Shown here in pieces: positions 16,822 to 24,828 of a DNA stretch of 64,000 nt. Source of the DNA: DATCDE01 sp038252405 (GTDB taxonomy: Bacteria > Actinomycetota > Actinomycetes > Prado026); the NCBI GenBank assembly GCA_038252405.1, contig JBBSAJ010000002.1:1-64000 (forward strand), given 5' to 3'. Within the stretch, counting starts at the first letter, position 1. Every line of letters begins with the position of its first letter. The position numbers and the translations under genes were made by a program. The notes beneath the pieces are model-generated. The model was given only the letters and a program-made list of their open reading frames with translations. It searched no databases and had not been told where the DNA came from.

Positions 16822-18351
16822 ATGACCGACGCTGGCAGCCCGCACTCGTCGCTGCCGCCCGAGCTGGACCCCCGAGGTCCGCGCCGGTCCGCGGCGACGG
16901 CGTCCGGTGGGCGGCGGTCCCGGGCCCGGCGGCCGCTGGCCTGGGTGGCCGGCAGCCTGGCCGCGCTCACCGTGGGGTTCAGCCTGGTCGGCAACGCTGT
17001 GGCCAACCACTACGAGGGCAAGATCACCCGGGTGTCCGTCTTCAACGGGCTGACGAACCGGCCGGCCAAGGCCAGCGGCTCGGCCGAGAACATCCTGTTG
17101 GTCGGCTCGGACAGCCGGGCCGGCCTGAGCCGCAACGAGATCGCCGAGCTGCACGTGGGCTCGGCCACCGCGACCAACGCGGGTGGCCGCCGGTCGGACA
17201 CCATGATCTTGCTGCACATCTCCAAGGATCGCGGCACCGCCACCTTGATCAGCCTGCCCCGGGACTCCTACGTCGTCATCCCCGCCTACACCGACGCGCA
17301 GGGCAAGAAGCACCCGGAGTCCCACAACAAGCTGAACGCGGCCTACTCGTTCGGCGGCCCGCAGCTGGCGGTGGCCACCGTCGAGGCCAACACCGGAGTG
17401 CGCGTCGACCACTACATCGAGATCGGCTTCGACGGCTTTGTGCGGATGGTCAACGCGGTCGGCACGGTGCCGATCTGCACGCCCAGGGCGCTGAACGACC
17501 CCAAGTCCGGCCTGAACATCCCGGCCGGGACCACCCAGCTGGACGGTGCCACCGCGCTGAAGTACGTCCGGGCCCGCTACGTGGACCCGCGGGCCGACCT
17601 CGGCCGCATCGACCGTCAGCAGGCCTTCCTCGCGGCGCTGTTCCGCCGGGCCATGAGCTCCCAGATCCTGCTCAACCCGATCAAGCTCAACGGCTTCCTG
17701 GACGCCGTGCTGGCCGCCGTCACCACCGACCCGGACCTCAGCCGGGCCGACACCGTGGACCTGGCCACCTCGATGCGCAGTGTCGCCGCCGGGACCGTGG
17801 TGTTCGCCACCATCCCGATGGCCAACGTGAACTACTCGGTGAACGGCATCGGCTCGACCGTGCTGTGGGACGACGCGAAGGCGCAGCAGGTGTTCAACGC
17901 CTTCCGCACCGACACGCCCCTGGTCAAGCCGGCCACCACCGCGACCCCGTCGACGGCCAGCGCGCCGACCGTCCCGCCGTCCCAGATCAGCCTGCTGGTC
18001 CTCAACGGGGCCGGCGTCGCCGGGCTCGCGGGCCGCGCCTCGAACGACCTGCAGCAGCTGGGCTTCGCCCTGGCCGGGCCGGCGACGAACGCGTCGACGT
18101 CCGGGGCGACCCAGACCGTCGTCCGGTACGACCCGAACTGGAACGAGTCCCTGAAGACCGTGCTGGCGGCGCTCCCAGGAGCCACCGCAGTCGCCGTCCC
18201 CGGGCAGGGCAAGGTCTTCAAGGTGGTCGTCGGCTCGTCCTACTCCGGCGCCAAGGCGGTGACCGTGACGGCGGCCCCGACGGCCACCGCGACCAGCAGC
18301 GCCCCGGTGCAGACGACGTCCGCGGCGGACAACAACCCCTGCAAGTCCTGA
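16822..18351 (+). CDS. LytR-CpsA-Psr (LCP) family cell-wall glycopolymer ligase with LytR_C domain
   Basis: This 509-residue protein has a cytoplasmic basic N-terminus, one membrane helix at about 38-58, then the LCP catalytic domain with ILLVGSDSRAG (91-101), GRRSDTMILLHI, LISLPRDSYVVIP and KLNAAYSFGG, which hold the conserved Asp/Arg residues that bind the polyprenyl phosphate. A second domain (about 370-465) starting ISLLVLNGAGVAGLAGRAS is LytR_C. LCP proteins transfer lipid-linked polymers to peptidoglycan or arabinogalactan. GGAGGAA sits seven bases before the ATG at 16822, so this start is preferred over longer frames. It is divergent from the glycan operon, which makes that polymer its likely substrate. 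Confidence 0.92.
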   Translation: MTDAGSPHSSLPPELDPRGPRRSAATASGGRRSRARRPLAWVAGSLAALTVGFSLVGNAVANHYEGKITRVSVFNGLTNRPAKASGSAENILLVGSDSRAGLSRNEIAELHVGSATATNAGGRRSDTMILLHISKDRGTATLISLPRDSYVVIPAYTDAQGKKHPESHNKLNAAYSFGGPQLAVATVEANTGVRVDHYIEIGFDGFVRMVNAVGTVPICTPRALNDPKSGLNIPAGTTQLDGATALKYVRARYVDPRADLGRIDRQQAFLAALFRRAMSSQILLNPIKLNGFLDAVLAAVTTDPDLSRADTVDLATSMRSVAAGTVVFATIPMANVNYSVNGIGSTVLWDDAKAQQVFNAFRTDTPLVKPATTATPSTASAPTVPPSQISLLVLNGAGVAGLAGRASNDLQQLGFALAGPATNASTSGATQTVVRYDPNWNESLKTVLAALPGATAVAVPGQGKVFKVVVGSSYSGAKAVTVTAAPTATATSSAPVQTTSAADNNPCKS

Positions 18352-18377
18352 CAGGGGGTCCGGTGGCCACCCGTCGG

Positions 18378-18383
18378 TAGGCT
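18378..18383 (+). promoter_or_regulatory. Candidate -10 box (TAGGCT), leaderless geometry
   Basis: TAGGCT lies six bases before the ATG of the CoA-binding protein, with no Shine-Dalgarno sequence. Confidence 0.45.
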
Positions 18384-18389
18384 CCGACC

Positions 18390-18815
18390 ATGGACAGGCG
18401 GATGGCGGTCATCGATGACGACGTCATCCGGAGGCTGCTGACCGGGACCGGCACCTGGGCCGTCGTGGGGCTGAGTGCGAACACCCGGCGGGCGGCCTAC
18501 GGCGTGGCGGCGACCCTGCAGCGGCACGGGCTGCGGATCGTGCCGGTGCACCCGAGGGCGGACCCGGTGCACGGCCAGGCCGGCTACCCGACCCTGGCTG
18601 ACATCCCGTTCCCGGTCGACGTCGTGGACCTGTTCGTCAACTCGACGCTGGTCGGCCCGGTGGTCGACCAGGCCATCGCGATCGGGGCCGGCGCGGTCTG
18701 GCTGCAGCTGGGCGTGATCGACGAAGCGGCGGCCGAGCGGGCGCAGGCAGCCGGCCTGGACGTCGTCATGGACCGCTGCCCGGCGATCGAGGGACCCCGC
18801 CTGCTCGACTGGTGA
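18390..18815 (+). CDS. CoA-binding domain protein
   Basis: This 141-residue single-domain protein has the CoA_binding (YccU-like) Rossmann fold. The first strand TWAVVGLSANTRRAAYGVAATL is followed by VPVHPRADPVHGQAGYPTLADIP, DVVDLFVNSTLVG, GAVWLQLGVIDEAA and MDRCPAIEGPRL. Length is normal for the family. Such proteins bind CoA or a related nucleotide, but the cellular role is not established. It is a lone gene, probably leaderless, ending seven bases from the convergent purE gene. Confidence 0.85.
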   Translation: MDRRMAVIDDDVIRRLLTGTGTWAVVGLSANTRRAAYGVAATLQRHGLRIVPVHPRADPVHGQAGYPTLADIPFPVDVVDLFVNSTLVGPVVDQAIAIGAGAVWLQLGVIDEAAAERAQAAGLDVVMDRCPAIEGPRLLDW

Positions 18816-18821
18816 GCCGCC

Positions 18822-19349
18822 TCAGCCGGTGAACCCGGCGGCGCAGCCCCCGGCGACCCGCCGGCGCAGCGCCTCCCCCTTGGCCGTGGCCTGCGCGTTG
18901 AGGTCCGTCTGGAACGCCACCATCCGGGCGCGCAGCGCGTCGTCGGCGGTGGCCAGGATCCGCACGGCCAGCAGCCCCGCGTTGCGGGCCGCCCCCACGG
19001 CGACGGTGGCGACCGGAACGCCGGCCGGCATCTGCACGATGGACAGCAGCGAGTCCAGGCCGTCCAGGTGAGCGAGGGGGACCGGGACCCCGATGACCGG
19101 CAGCGGCGTCACGGCGGCCAGCATCCCGGGCAGGTGCGCGGCGCCGCCGGCGCCCGCGATGATCACCCGGAGCCCGCGGTCGGCGGCGGCGGCTCCGTAC
19201 TCGACCATCTCGCGCGGCATCCGGTGCGCGGAGACGACGTCGACCTCGTGCGGCACGCCGAACTCGGCGAGCGCCTCGGCTGCTGCCTGCATCACCGGCC
19301 AGTCCGAGTCGCTGCCCATGACCACGCCGACCAGCGGCCGCTCACTCAT
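18822..19349 (-). CDS. purE: N5-carboxyaminoimidazole ribonucleotide mutase PurE
   Basis: This 175-residue class I PurE converts N5-CAIR to CAIR in purine synthesis. It has VVMGSDSDWPVM (9-20), the catalytic-region histidine in VVSAHRMPREM (His42), AGAGGAAHLPGM and GVPVPLAHLDGLDSLLSIVQMP. The N-terminal half and active-site loops are complete. The last 15 residues are slightly longer than the average. The start overlaps the purK stop by eight bases, so the pair is translated together, as in most bacteria. Confidence 0.97.
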   Translation of the reverse strand: MSERPLVGVVMGSDSDWPVMQAAAEALAEFGVPHEVDVVSAHRMPREMVEYGAAAADRGLRVIIAGAGGAAHLPGMLAAVTPLPVIGVPVPLAHLDGLDSLLSIVQMPAGVPVATVAVGAARNAGLLAVRILATADDALRARMVAFQTDLNAQATAKGEALRRRVAGGCAAGFTG

Positions 19350-20493
19350 CGATGTCGCCCCTCAAGTAGGCGGCCGCGTGGCGGGCCCGCTCGGCCAGGT
19401 CGTGCGGGTCGGAGCCGATGACCGTGACGTGCCCGAGCTTGCGTCCGGGCCGCGGCTGCTTGCCGTAGGTGTGGATGTGCAGCTCCGGGTCACGGGCCAG
19501 GCAGTGCAGGTAGCCCGGGTAGAGGTCGTCGAGGTCGCCGCCGAGGACGTTGACCATCACGGCGTGCGGCGTCAACGCTCGCGTCGAGCCCAGCGGCAGG
19601 TCGAGCACAGCCCTCAGGTGCTGCTCAAACTGGCTCGTGACCGCGCCGTCGATCGTCCAGTGCCCGGTGTTGTGCGGTCGCATGGCCAGCTCGTTGACCA
19701 GCACCCCTCCGGCTGTGTCGAACAGCTCGACGGCGAGCACCCCAGTCACCTCGAGCGCCCGGGCGATCCGCAAGCCCGCCTCCTGGGCAGCCAGCGCATG
19801 GTCCTCCGCGATGCCCGGCGCGGGCACGTGAACCTCGTGACACACGCCGTGGTTCTGGACCGACTCGACGACCGGGTAGACCGCTGCCTGCCCCGAGGGT
19901 GAGCGGGCCACCAGCACGGCCAGCTCGCGGGTGAACGGGACGACGTCCTCGACCAGCAGCGGCTGCCCCGTGGCCAGCCAGTCGGCGGCGTCGTCGACGC
20001 TGCGAACGAACCGCACACCCTTGCCGTCGTACCCGCCGCGTGCGGTCTTCAGCACCGCCGCGCCGTCGTCCGTGCTGGCGAGGAACGCCGCCAGGTCGTC
20101 GGCCGTGTCCACCGGGGCCCAGCGCGGCACCGGCACGCCGATGGCCTGCAGTCGGGCTCGCATCACGCGCTTGTCCTGCGCATGCACCAGCGCCGCCGAG
20201 CCGGGCCGCACGGCGACGCCTGCGGCCTCGAGAGCCTGCAGGTGCGCCGTGGGCACGTGCTCGTGATCGAAGGTGACGACGTCACAACCCGCGGCGAAGG
20301 CGCGCAGGTCGGCCAGGTCTCGGTAGTCGCCGACGGTGACGTCGTTGATGACCTGGGCGGCGGAGTCGTCGGCCGAGTCGGCGAGCAGCCGCAGCCGGAT
20401 GCCGGGCCCGATGGCCGCCTGCTGCATCATCCGGGCCAGCTGGCCGCCGCCGACCACCCCGACGACCGGGAAGTCTGCAGTCAGGTCAGGCAC
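19342..20493 (-). CDS. purK: N5-carboxyaminoimidazole ribonucleotide synthase PurK
   Basis: This ATP-grasp enzyme of about 383 residues makes N5-CAIR from AIR, ATP and bicarbonate, feeding PurE. It has VGVVGGGQLARMM at the start, FDHEHVPTAHLQALE, KTARGGYDGKGV in the ATP-grasp core, VNELAMRPHNTGHWTIDGA and LGHVTVIGSD at the end. The start chosen is GTG 20491-20493, because a TATCGT box lies seven bases upstream in the geometry seen before many genes here. An in-frame ATG at 20520 would add nine residues and cannot be excluded. Confidence 0.95.
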   Translation of the reverse strand: MPDLTADFPVVGVVGGGQLARMMQQAAIGPGIRLRLLADSADDSAAQVINDVTVGDYRDLADLRAFAAGCDVVTFDHEHVPTAHLQALEAAGVAVRPGSAALVHAQDKRVMRARLQAIGVPVPRWAPVDTADDLAAFLASTDDGAAVLKTARGGYDGKGVRFVRSVDDAADWLATGQPLLVEDVVPFTRELAVLVARSPSGQAAVYPVVESVQNHGVCHEVHVPAPGIAEDHALAAQEAGLRIARALEVTGVLAVELFDTAGGVLVNELAMRPHNTGHWTIDGAVTSQFEQHLRAVLDLPLGSTRALTPHAVMVNVLGGDLDDLYPGYLHCLARDPELHIHTYGKQPRPGRKLGHVTVIGSDPHDLAERARHAAAYLRGDIDE

Positions 20494-20500
20494 GCAGCGC

Positions 20501-20506
20501 ACGATA
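20501..20506 (-). promoter_or_regulatory. Candidate -10 box (TATCGT) of purK-purE
   Basis: TATCGT sits seven bases before the GTG start of purK. If it is used, the mRNA is leaderless, and the ATG at 20520 would lie upstream of the transcription start. Confidence 0.45.
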
Positions 20507-20520
20507 CCGGCCTCACCCAT

Positions 20521-20555
20521 TCACGCTGCGTCCACCAGTCATCGACGCAACGTGA
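20521..20555. promoter_or_regulatory. Inverted repeat at the purK promoter
   Basis: TCACGCTGCGTC (20521-20532) and GACGCAACGTGA (20544-20555) form an 11-of-12 inverted repeat with an 11-base spacer. It overlaps where the -35 region of the candidate purK promoter would fall, so it may be an operator for a purine-responsive regulator. The regulator is unknown. Confidence 0.4.
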
Positions 20556-20743
20556 CTAGCAGGGACGTACGGGGTCATCCGTTCGGTCACACCCGGTGAC
20601 CTCAGGACTTCCGGCCCACGGCAGCGCTTCCGCGACGGCGGGACGATCAATGAGTCCGACGGGAGGGGAACCCGGGGGGACCTTCCACGCGGACTCGGGG
20701 CCGGCGGCCCGTGCGGGTGCGTCGGCGGGGAATGGGGGAGTCG
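20556..20743. other. Intergenic region before the first LPXTG gene
   Basis: This is 188 bp between the purK promoter side and the LPXTG gene. It holds a perfect interrupted palindrome GGTCAC-acccg-GTGACC (20585-20601), which could be an operator for the surface-protein gene, and a GGGGGAG ribosome site just before the ATG. No convincing -35/-10 pair or short gene was found. Confidence 0.4.
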
Positions 20744-22135
20744 ATGGGCAGGTCCGTCAGGCACCACCGGGCCCGGCCAGTCCGGGCCAAGGGATTCACT
20801 CGGGCCGCAGCGCTGTTCGCGTCGCTGGCCCTCATCGGGGCCGCCACGGTGGCCACGGCCGCGGCCGCGCTCGCTGAGGAGTCCGGCGGGCCGCCGTCCA
20901 AGGTCATCACTGCGGTCACGGAACCGTTCGTCACCCCGCCGACCTGCGAGGCCGACGGGCTGCTCGTGATCCCCACCCAAGAGCACATCAGGTACGTGAC
21001 GGGTCCCGCGCTGGCTGGTGAAAAGCCGGCGACGCCCGACGTCGAGTACACGATCGCCGCGACCGTCAAGGGCGGCGAGTGGACGATCGCCTCCGGCGTC
21101 GTGACGAAGTGGACGCTCACCCCACTGCCGCGGCTGTCCGAGGAGCAGTGTGTCGGCACCGAACCGGTCGACCTGTGCTCCAACCTGGACGGCGCGCAGG
21201 AGACCGTGCCGCCCGGCTACGTCCCCAACGCGGACGGCACCTGCTCTCCGAAGGCCGCCGACGAAGGCGAGCTCAAGCCGGTCGTCGAGTTGGCCCCAAC
21301 CTGCGGTCGGGCCGACTGGACGGTCACCAACCCCAACCTTCGCGAGGAGGGGGAAACTGACTCCCAGGGCGGCAAGCCGATCCACTTCTTCGTCATCATC
21401 GATGGCAAGAAGACCGGGCCGACCGTGCTGCTCCCGCAACAGTCGGTCTCCGACCACGTGACGTTCGCCGAGGACAGTGGCGACCACACGGTCACCATCA
21501 ACGCCGGGAACGGCCGGGCCGGAGCCGGCTCGGGCTCGGGCGGCGAAGGCGCCACGACCGGCCACAGCGGCGGCAGCGGCGAGGAGGGCCACGGGCCCGC
21601 GGTCACCAAGACCGTCACCGTGAGCACCGACTGCGGCACCAACACGCCGCCTGCGTCGTCCGTCGTCGGCCCTGCGCGACCGACAGCCACCATCGTGGTG
21701 GCCAGCTGCAGCGTGGCCACGGTCAACCTGTTCAACTACACCAACCTCACCGCCGACCCGCCGGCCGACTTCACCGTGACGGTCAACGGTGCGGTGTGGA
21801 AGACGGCCACGCTCCCGGGCGGGGAGACCACGTCGCTGCCCTACACGCGTCCGGTCGATGTCAAGAAGGCCATCCACCTCGAGGTCCTCTCTGGTGAGAA
21901 GGTCCTCGCCACTGGCGACCTCGCCGTGTGTGCGGACGTCGAGGGCGTCGTGATCCCGGGCGCGGCGGCCGCGACCGTCGAGGCGACCGTCGTGGCCGCC
22001 GATCCGGCCACCTTGCCCGAGACCGGCGCCGGATCCTCGGCGTCGGTGGCCCTGGTCAGCGCCGGGATGCTGGTCCTGGGCGGACTGCTGGTGGCCTGGT
22101 CCGTCCGCCGTCCGGAGGAGGAGCCAACGCGCTAG
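20744..22135 (+). CDS. LPXTG-anchored secreted surface protein
   Basis: This 463-residue protein has a long basic N-terminus and a signal peptide (hydrophobic core AALFASLALIGAATVATAAA, cleavage near ALAEE). The extracellular part has Cys pairs, a low-complexity Gly/Ser/Glu/His linker after the middle, and a final Ig-like module bounded by two cysteines. The C-terminus has the sortase signal LPETG (424-428), a hydrophobic segment and a basic tail WSVRRPEEEPTR. It should be covalently linked to peptidoglycan by a class A-type sortase, none of which is encoded nearby. The final module resembles that of the next gene. The start ATG at 20744 has GGGGGAG three bases upstream; an ATG at 20732 is possible. 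Function unknown. Confidence 0.85.
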   Translation: MGRSVRHHRARPVRAKGFTRAAALFASLALIGAATVATAAAALAEESGGPPSKVITAVTEPFVTPPTCEADGLLVIPTQEHIRYVTGPALAGEKPATPDVEYTIAATVKGGEWTIASGVVTKWTLTPLPRLSEEQCVGTEPVDLCSNLDGAQETVPPGYVPNADGTCSPKAADEGELKPVVELAPTCGRADWTVTNPNLREEGETDSQGGKPIHFFVIIDGKKTGPTVLLPQQSVSDHVTFAEDSGDHTVTINAGNGRAGAGSGSGGEGATTGHSGGSGEEGHGPAVTKTVTVSTDCGTNTPPASSVVGPARPTATIVVASCSVATVNLFNYTNLTADPPADFTVTVNGAVWKTATLPGGETTSLPYTRPVDVKKAIHLEVLSGEKVLATGDLAVCADVEGVVIPGAAAATVEATVVAADPATLPETGAGSSASVALVSAGMLVLGGLLVAWSVRRPEEEPTR

Positions 22136-22455
22136 AACCACCCACACCAAGCGGGGCCAGGACCGGTCGGTCCAGGCCCCGCTGTCGTGCACGATGCGTG
22201 CACCGAGGTCCCACGCAGGGTGATCACCTGGGGCGACAGTGGTCGTCCATCTGGTTACTTACTGCGACCGAACCGTATTCGCCCGCGACATCTCGTCCGG
22301 ACTGCGCCACCATGACGCCGATCGATGGGGGAGGCGAGGATCCGCGGGCGGCTCTGGTCGCACGGCCCGCGAGGAGCCACAGCGAAACCGACCCCAGCAG
22401 TGCGACCGGCCCAGCCGGGAGGGTCGCGGGGTGCGTGGACTCAAGAGGAGCGGTC
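22136..22455. other. 320-bp intergenic region between the two LPXTG genes
   Basis: This gap contains the terminator hairpin of the first gene (22150-22183), a palindrome GTGCACG-atg-CGTGCAC (22187-22203), a perfect 10-base palindrome GGTGATCACC (22219-22228), and then about 220 bp with no recognised promoter. The frame of the second LPXTG gene is open back to an ATG at 22312, but that would put over 70 residues before the signal peptide. The two palindromes could be operators. Confidence 0.5.
22150..22183 (+). terminator. Strong hairpin terminator after the first LPXTG gene
   Basis: AGCGGGGCC pairs with GGCCCCGCT, then after one A-A mismatch GGACC pairs with GGTCC around a GGTC loop: 14 pairs in 34 bases. 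It begins 15 bases after the stop codon. There is no T-run, which is usual in this group. Confidence 0.7.
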
Positions 22456-23640
22456 GTGCAGCACTGGCGGACAGCCCAGACCGACCCGGCGATGCACCCG
22501 GCGAGTTCGACCCGTCACGACCGTCGCAGCCTGCGTCGGCTGCTAGCCGCCGTCGGCGTGCTAGCGGTGGTCGCCGCCGGCTCCGTGGTGACCGCCGAGG
22601 CGGCCTCCGCCCACGCCACGCTGCTCACGGGGGGCGCCGCGTGCCAGCCGGACGGCACCTACTCAGTGACCTACACCCTGCAGAACGACTACAACCTGGC
22701 CGAGGACGTCACCCTGAAGTCCTCCAGCGGAGGCGGGACCCTGACGGGGCTCCCGTTCACGGTCGCGGCCAGCCCCGGACAGCCGTACTCGAGTGTCACC
22801 GTGACCCAGACGGGCGTGCCGGGGTCGACCACGTCGGCGTCTCTGACCGTGGTCGGCAGGTGGACCGACGGCTACACGCAGACGGACGCCGCGTTGGTGA
22901 GACTCCCCGGCGACTGTCGGCCGGCCACCCTCCCCCCACCGAGGGCGACCGACGAGACCTGCTCGGGGGCGAACGTCTTGCAGAACGGCTCGATCTCGGT
23001 CACACCGGTCGACGGCGTCCGCTACTACTACGCGAAGGCCGGCTCGAACAACGAGCCGACCCCGGTCGACGGCTCGGTCTCGCTGCCGGCCGGCACCTAC
23101 ACGGTGACCGCCGACCGTGGCGAACGACAGGTCGACAGCTGGTCGACGACGATCGCCGCCGCCGCATGCACGACGCCACCACCGCCGGTGATCCCGCCCC
23201 CGGTGACCCCCACTCCGACGGCTGAGGTCTCGGCCACTTGCGTCAGCGCCAACATCACCCTGGCCAACCCAACTGTCAGCACGGTGACCTTCGAGATCGA
23301 GCACGCAAGTACGTCGGAGACGCACCTGCTGGTGGCCGGCGACACCACAGTGGTGACGTACTCGCCGTCCGGCAATCCGTACACGGTGACTGTCCTCGCG
23401 AACGGCACCGAGATCGCCTCCGCCACCACGGCGAACCTCACCTGCCTCGAGGCTGTGGTTGTCCCGAGGGCGAAGCCGCCGACGATGGAGCCCGCCGTCA
23501 TCCCGACGCCCGTGCCCGCCGAGCTGCCGCGCACCGGTGCCGGCAGCCTCCCGCTGGCCTTGGCCGGCGGCGGTCTGTTCCTACTGGGCAGCCTGCTGGT
23601 CGCCGCGAGCCGGCGGCGGCGCGGCGACCTGAGCGCCTAG
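22456..23640 (+). CDS. LPXTG-anchored secreted surface protein (LPRTG)
   Basis: This 394-residue protein has a basic RRSLRRL segment and a signal peptide (LLAAVGVLAVVAAGSVVTA, cleavage near ASA). It then has three Cys-bounded beta-rich modules (starting near AACQPDG, DETCSGA and ATCVSAN), a Pro-rich linker TPPPPVIPPPVTPTPT between the second and third, then LPRTG (357-361), a hydrophobic segment and SRRRRGDLSA. The last module resembles that of the upstream gene, so the two are likely diverged duplicates. The GTG start at 22456 has AAGAGGAG five bases upstream; an ATG at 22492 is the alternative. No catalytic motif was seen, so it is probably structural or adhesive. Confidence 0.85.
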   Translation: MQHWRTAQTDPAMHPASSTRHDRRSLRRLLAAVGVLAVVAAGSVVTAEAASAHATLLTGGAACQPDGTYSVTYTLQNDYNLAEDVTLKSSSGGGTLTGLPFTVAASPGQPYSSVTVTQTGVPGSTTSASLTVVGRWTDGYTQTDAALVRLPGDCRPATLPPPRATDETCSGANVLQNGSISVTPVDGVRYYYAKAGSNNEPTPVDGSVSLPAGTYTVTADRGERQVDSWSTTIAAAACTTPPPPVIPPPVTPTPTAEVSATCVSANITLANPTVSTVTFEIEHASTSETHLLVAGDTTVVTYSPSGNPYTVTVLANGTEIASATTANLTCLEAVVVPRAKPPTMEPAVIPTPVPAELPRTGAGSLPLALAGGGLFLLGSLLVAASRRRRGDLSA

Positions 23641-23668
23641 CACACCCCCGCCATCAGCCGAAGCCGGG

Positions 23669-24820
23669 TCACAGGCCCAGGTCCCGCGCGATGAGCATCC
23701 GCTGCACCTCGGACGTGCCCTCGCCGATCTCCAACACCTTGGCGTCGCGGTAGAACCGGCCCACCGCGTACTCGTTCATGAACCCGTAGCCGCCGTGCAC
23801 CTGGGTCGCGTAGCGGGCGTTGTCCATGGCCGCCTCGGACGCGTACAGCTTGGCGATCGCGGCCTGCCGCTTGAACGGCTCTCCGCGCAGCATCCGCGCG
23901 GCCGCGTCGTAGTAGGCCAGCCGGGCGGTGTAGGCCCGCATCTCCATGTCCGCGACCAGGAACTGCACCGCCTGGTTGCGGCCGATCGGGCGGCCGAACG
24001 CCTCGCGGGTGTTGGCGTAGCGCACCGACTCGTCCACGCAGCCCTGCGCCAGGCCGACCGACAGGGCCGCGATCGCGATCCGGCCCTCGTCCAGGATCTG
24101 CAGGAACTGCGCGTAGCCACGGCCGCGCTCCCCCACCAGGTTCTCGGACGGCACCCGGCAGTCGACGAAGGACAGCCCGTGGGTGTCCGAGGACCGCCAG
24201 CCGACCTTCGAGTACGACGGCTCGACGGTGAACCCGGGCGTGCCCGAGGGCACCAGGATCGCCGAGATCTCCTTGCCACCACCGGGCTTCTCACCGGTGA
24301 CCGCCGTGACGATGACGAAGTCGGTGATGGCGGTCCCGGAGTTGGTGATGAAGGACTTGGACCCGTTGATCACCCAGTGCTCGCCGTCCAGCACGGCGGT
24401 GGTCCGGGTCGCTCCGGCGTCCGAGCCGCCCCCGGGCTCGGTGAGCCCGAACGCTCCCAGCGCCTGCCCCGACGTCAGCCGCGGCAGCCAGCGGGCCTTC
24501 AGCGCCTCTGAGCCGAACCGGAACAGCGACATCGCCCCCAGGGACACCCCAGCCTCGAGGGTGATCGCCACCGAGGAGTCCACCCGGGCCAGCTCCTCGA
24601 GGACGACGCACAGCGCGAAGTAGTCCCCGCCCATACCGCCCTGCTCCTCGGGGAACGGCAGGCCGAACAGCCCCATCCGGCCCATCTGCTCGACGATCGC
24701 GTAGGGGAAGGCGCCGGCCTCGTATAGCTCGCCGATGGACGGGGCGATGACGTCGTGGGCGAACTCCGCCACCGTGCTGCGCAGCTGCTCCAGGTCGGCG
24801 TCCAGCCGGAAGTCGGGCAT
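23669..24820 (-). CDS. Acyl-CoA dehydrogenase (isovaleryl-CoA-like by context)
   Basis: This 383-residue FAD enzyme has the family order: N-terminal helical domain, FGLTEPGGGSDAGAT and WVINGSKSFITNSGTA around the flavin, then the C-terminal helical domain ending EIGEGTSEVQRMLIARDLGL. The catalytic base is the glutamate of EGTSE (Glu367). The gene follows the two methylcrotonyl-CoA carboxylase subunits by eight bases. In leucine breakdown isovaleryl-CoA dehydrogenase supplies 3-methylcrotonyl-CoA, so that is the likely role; citronellyl-CoA or another branched acyl-CoA is possible. The ATG at 24818-24820 gives the standard N-terminus. Confidence 0.9.
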   Translation of the reverse strand: MPDFRLDADLEQLRSTVAEFAHDVIAPSIGELYEAGAFPYAIVEQMGRMGLFGLPFPEEQGGMGGDYFALCVVLEELARVDSSVAITLEAGVSLGAMSLFRFGSEALKARWLPRLTSGQALGAFGLTEPGGGSDAGATRTTAVLDGEHWVINGSKSFITNSGTAITDFVIVTAVTGEKPGGGKEISAILVPSGTPGFTVEPSYSKVGWRSSDTHGLSFVDCRVPSENLVGERGRGYAQFLQILDEGRIAIAALSVGLAQGCVDESVRYANTREAFGRPIGRNQAVQFLVADMEMRAYTARLAYYDAAARMLRGEPFKRQAAIAKLYASEAAMDNARYATQVHGGYGFMNEYAVGRFYRDAKVLEIGEGTSEVQRMLIARDLGL

Positions 24821-24828
24821 GTCAGGTC

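Noticed and set aside
20556..20743. Small upstream gene (GTG 20711 or earlier) before the first LPXTG protein
   Set aside because: It is the in-frame extension of the LPXTG gene; the best ribosome site points to the ATG at 20744.
22312..22455. Longer N-terminus for the second LPXTG protein from ATG 22312
   Set aside because: It would place about 74 residues before the signal peptide; GTG 22456 has a good AAGAGGAG site.
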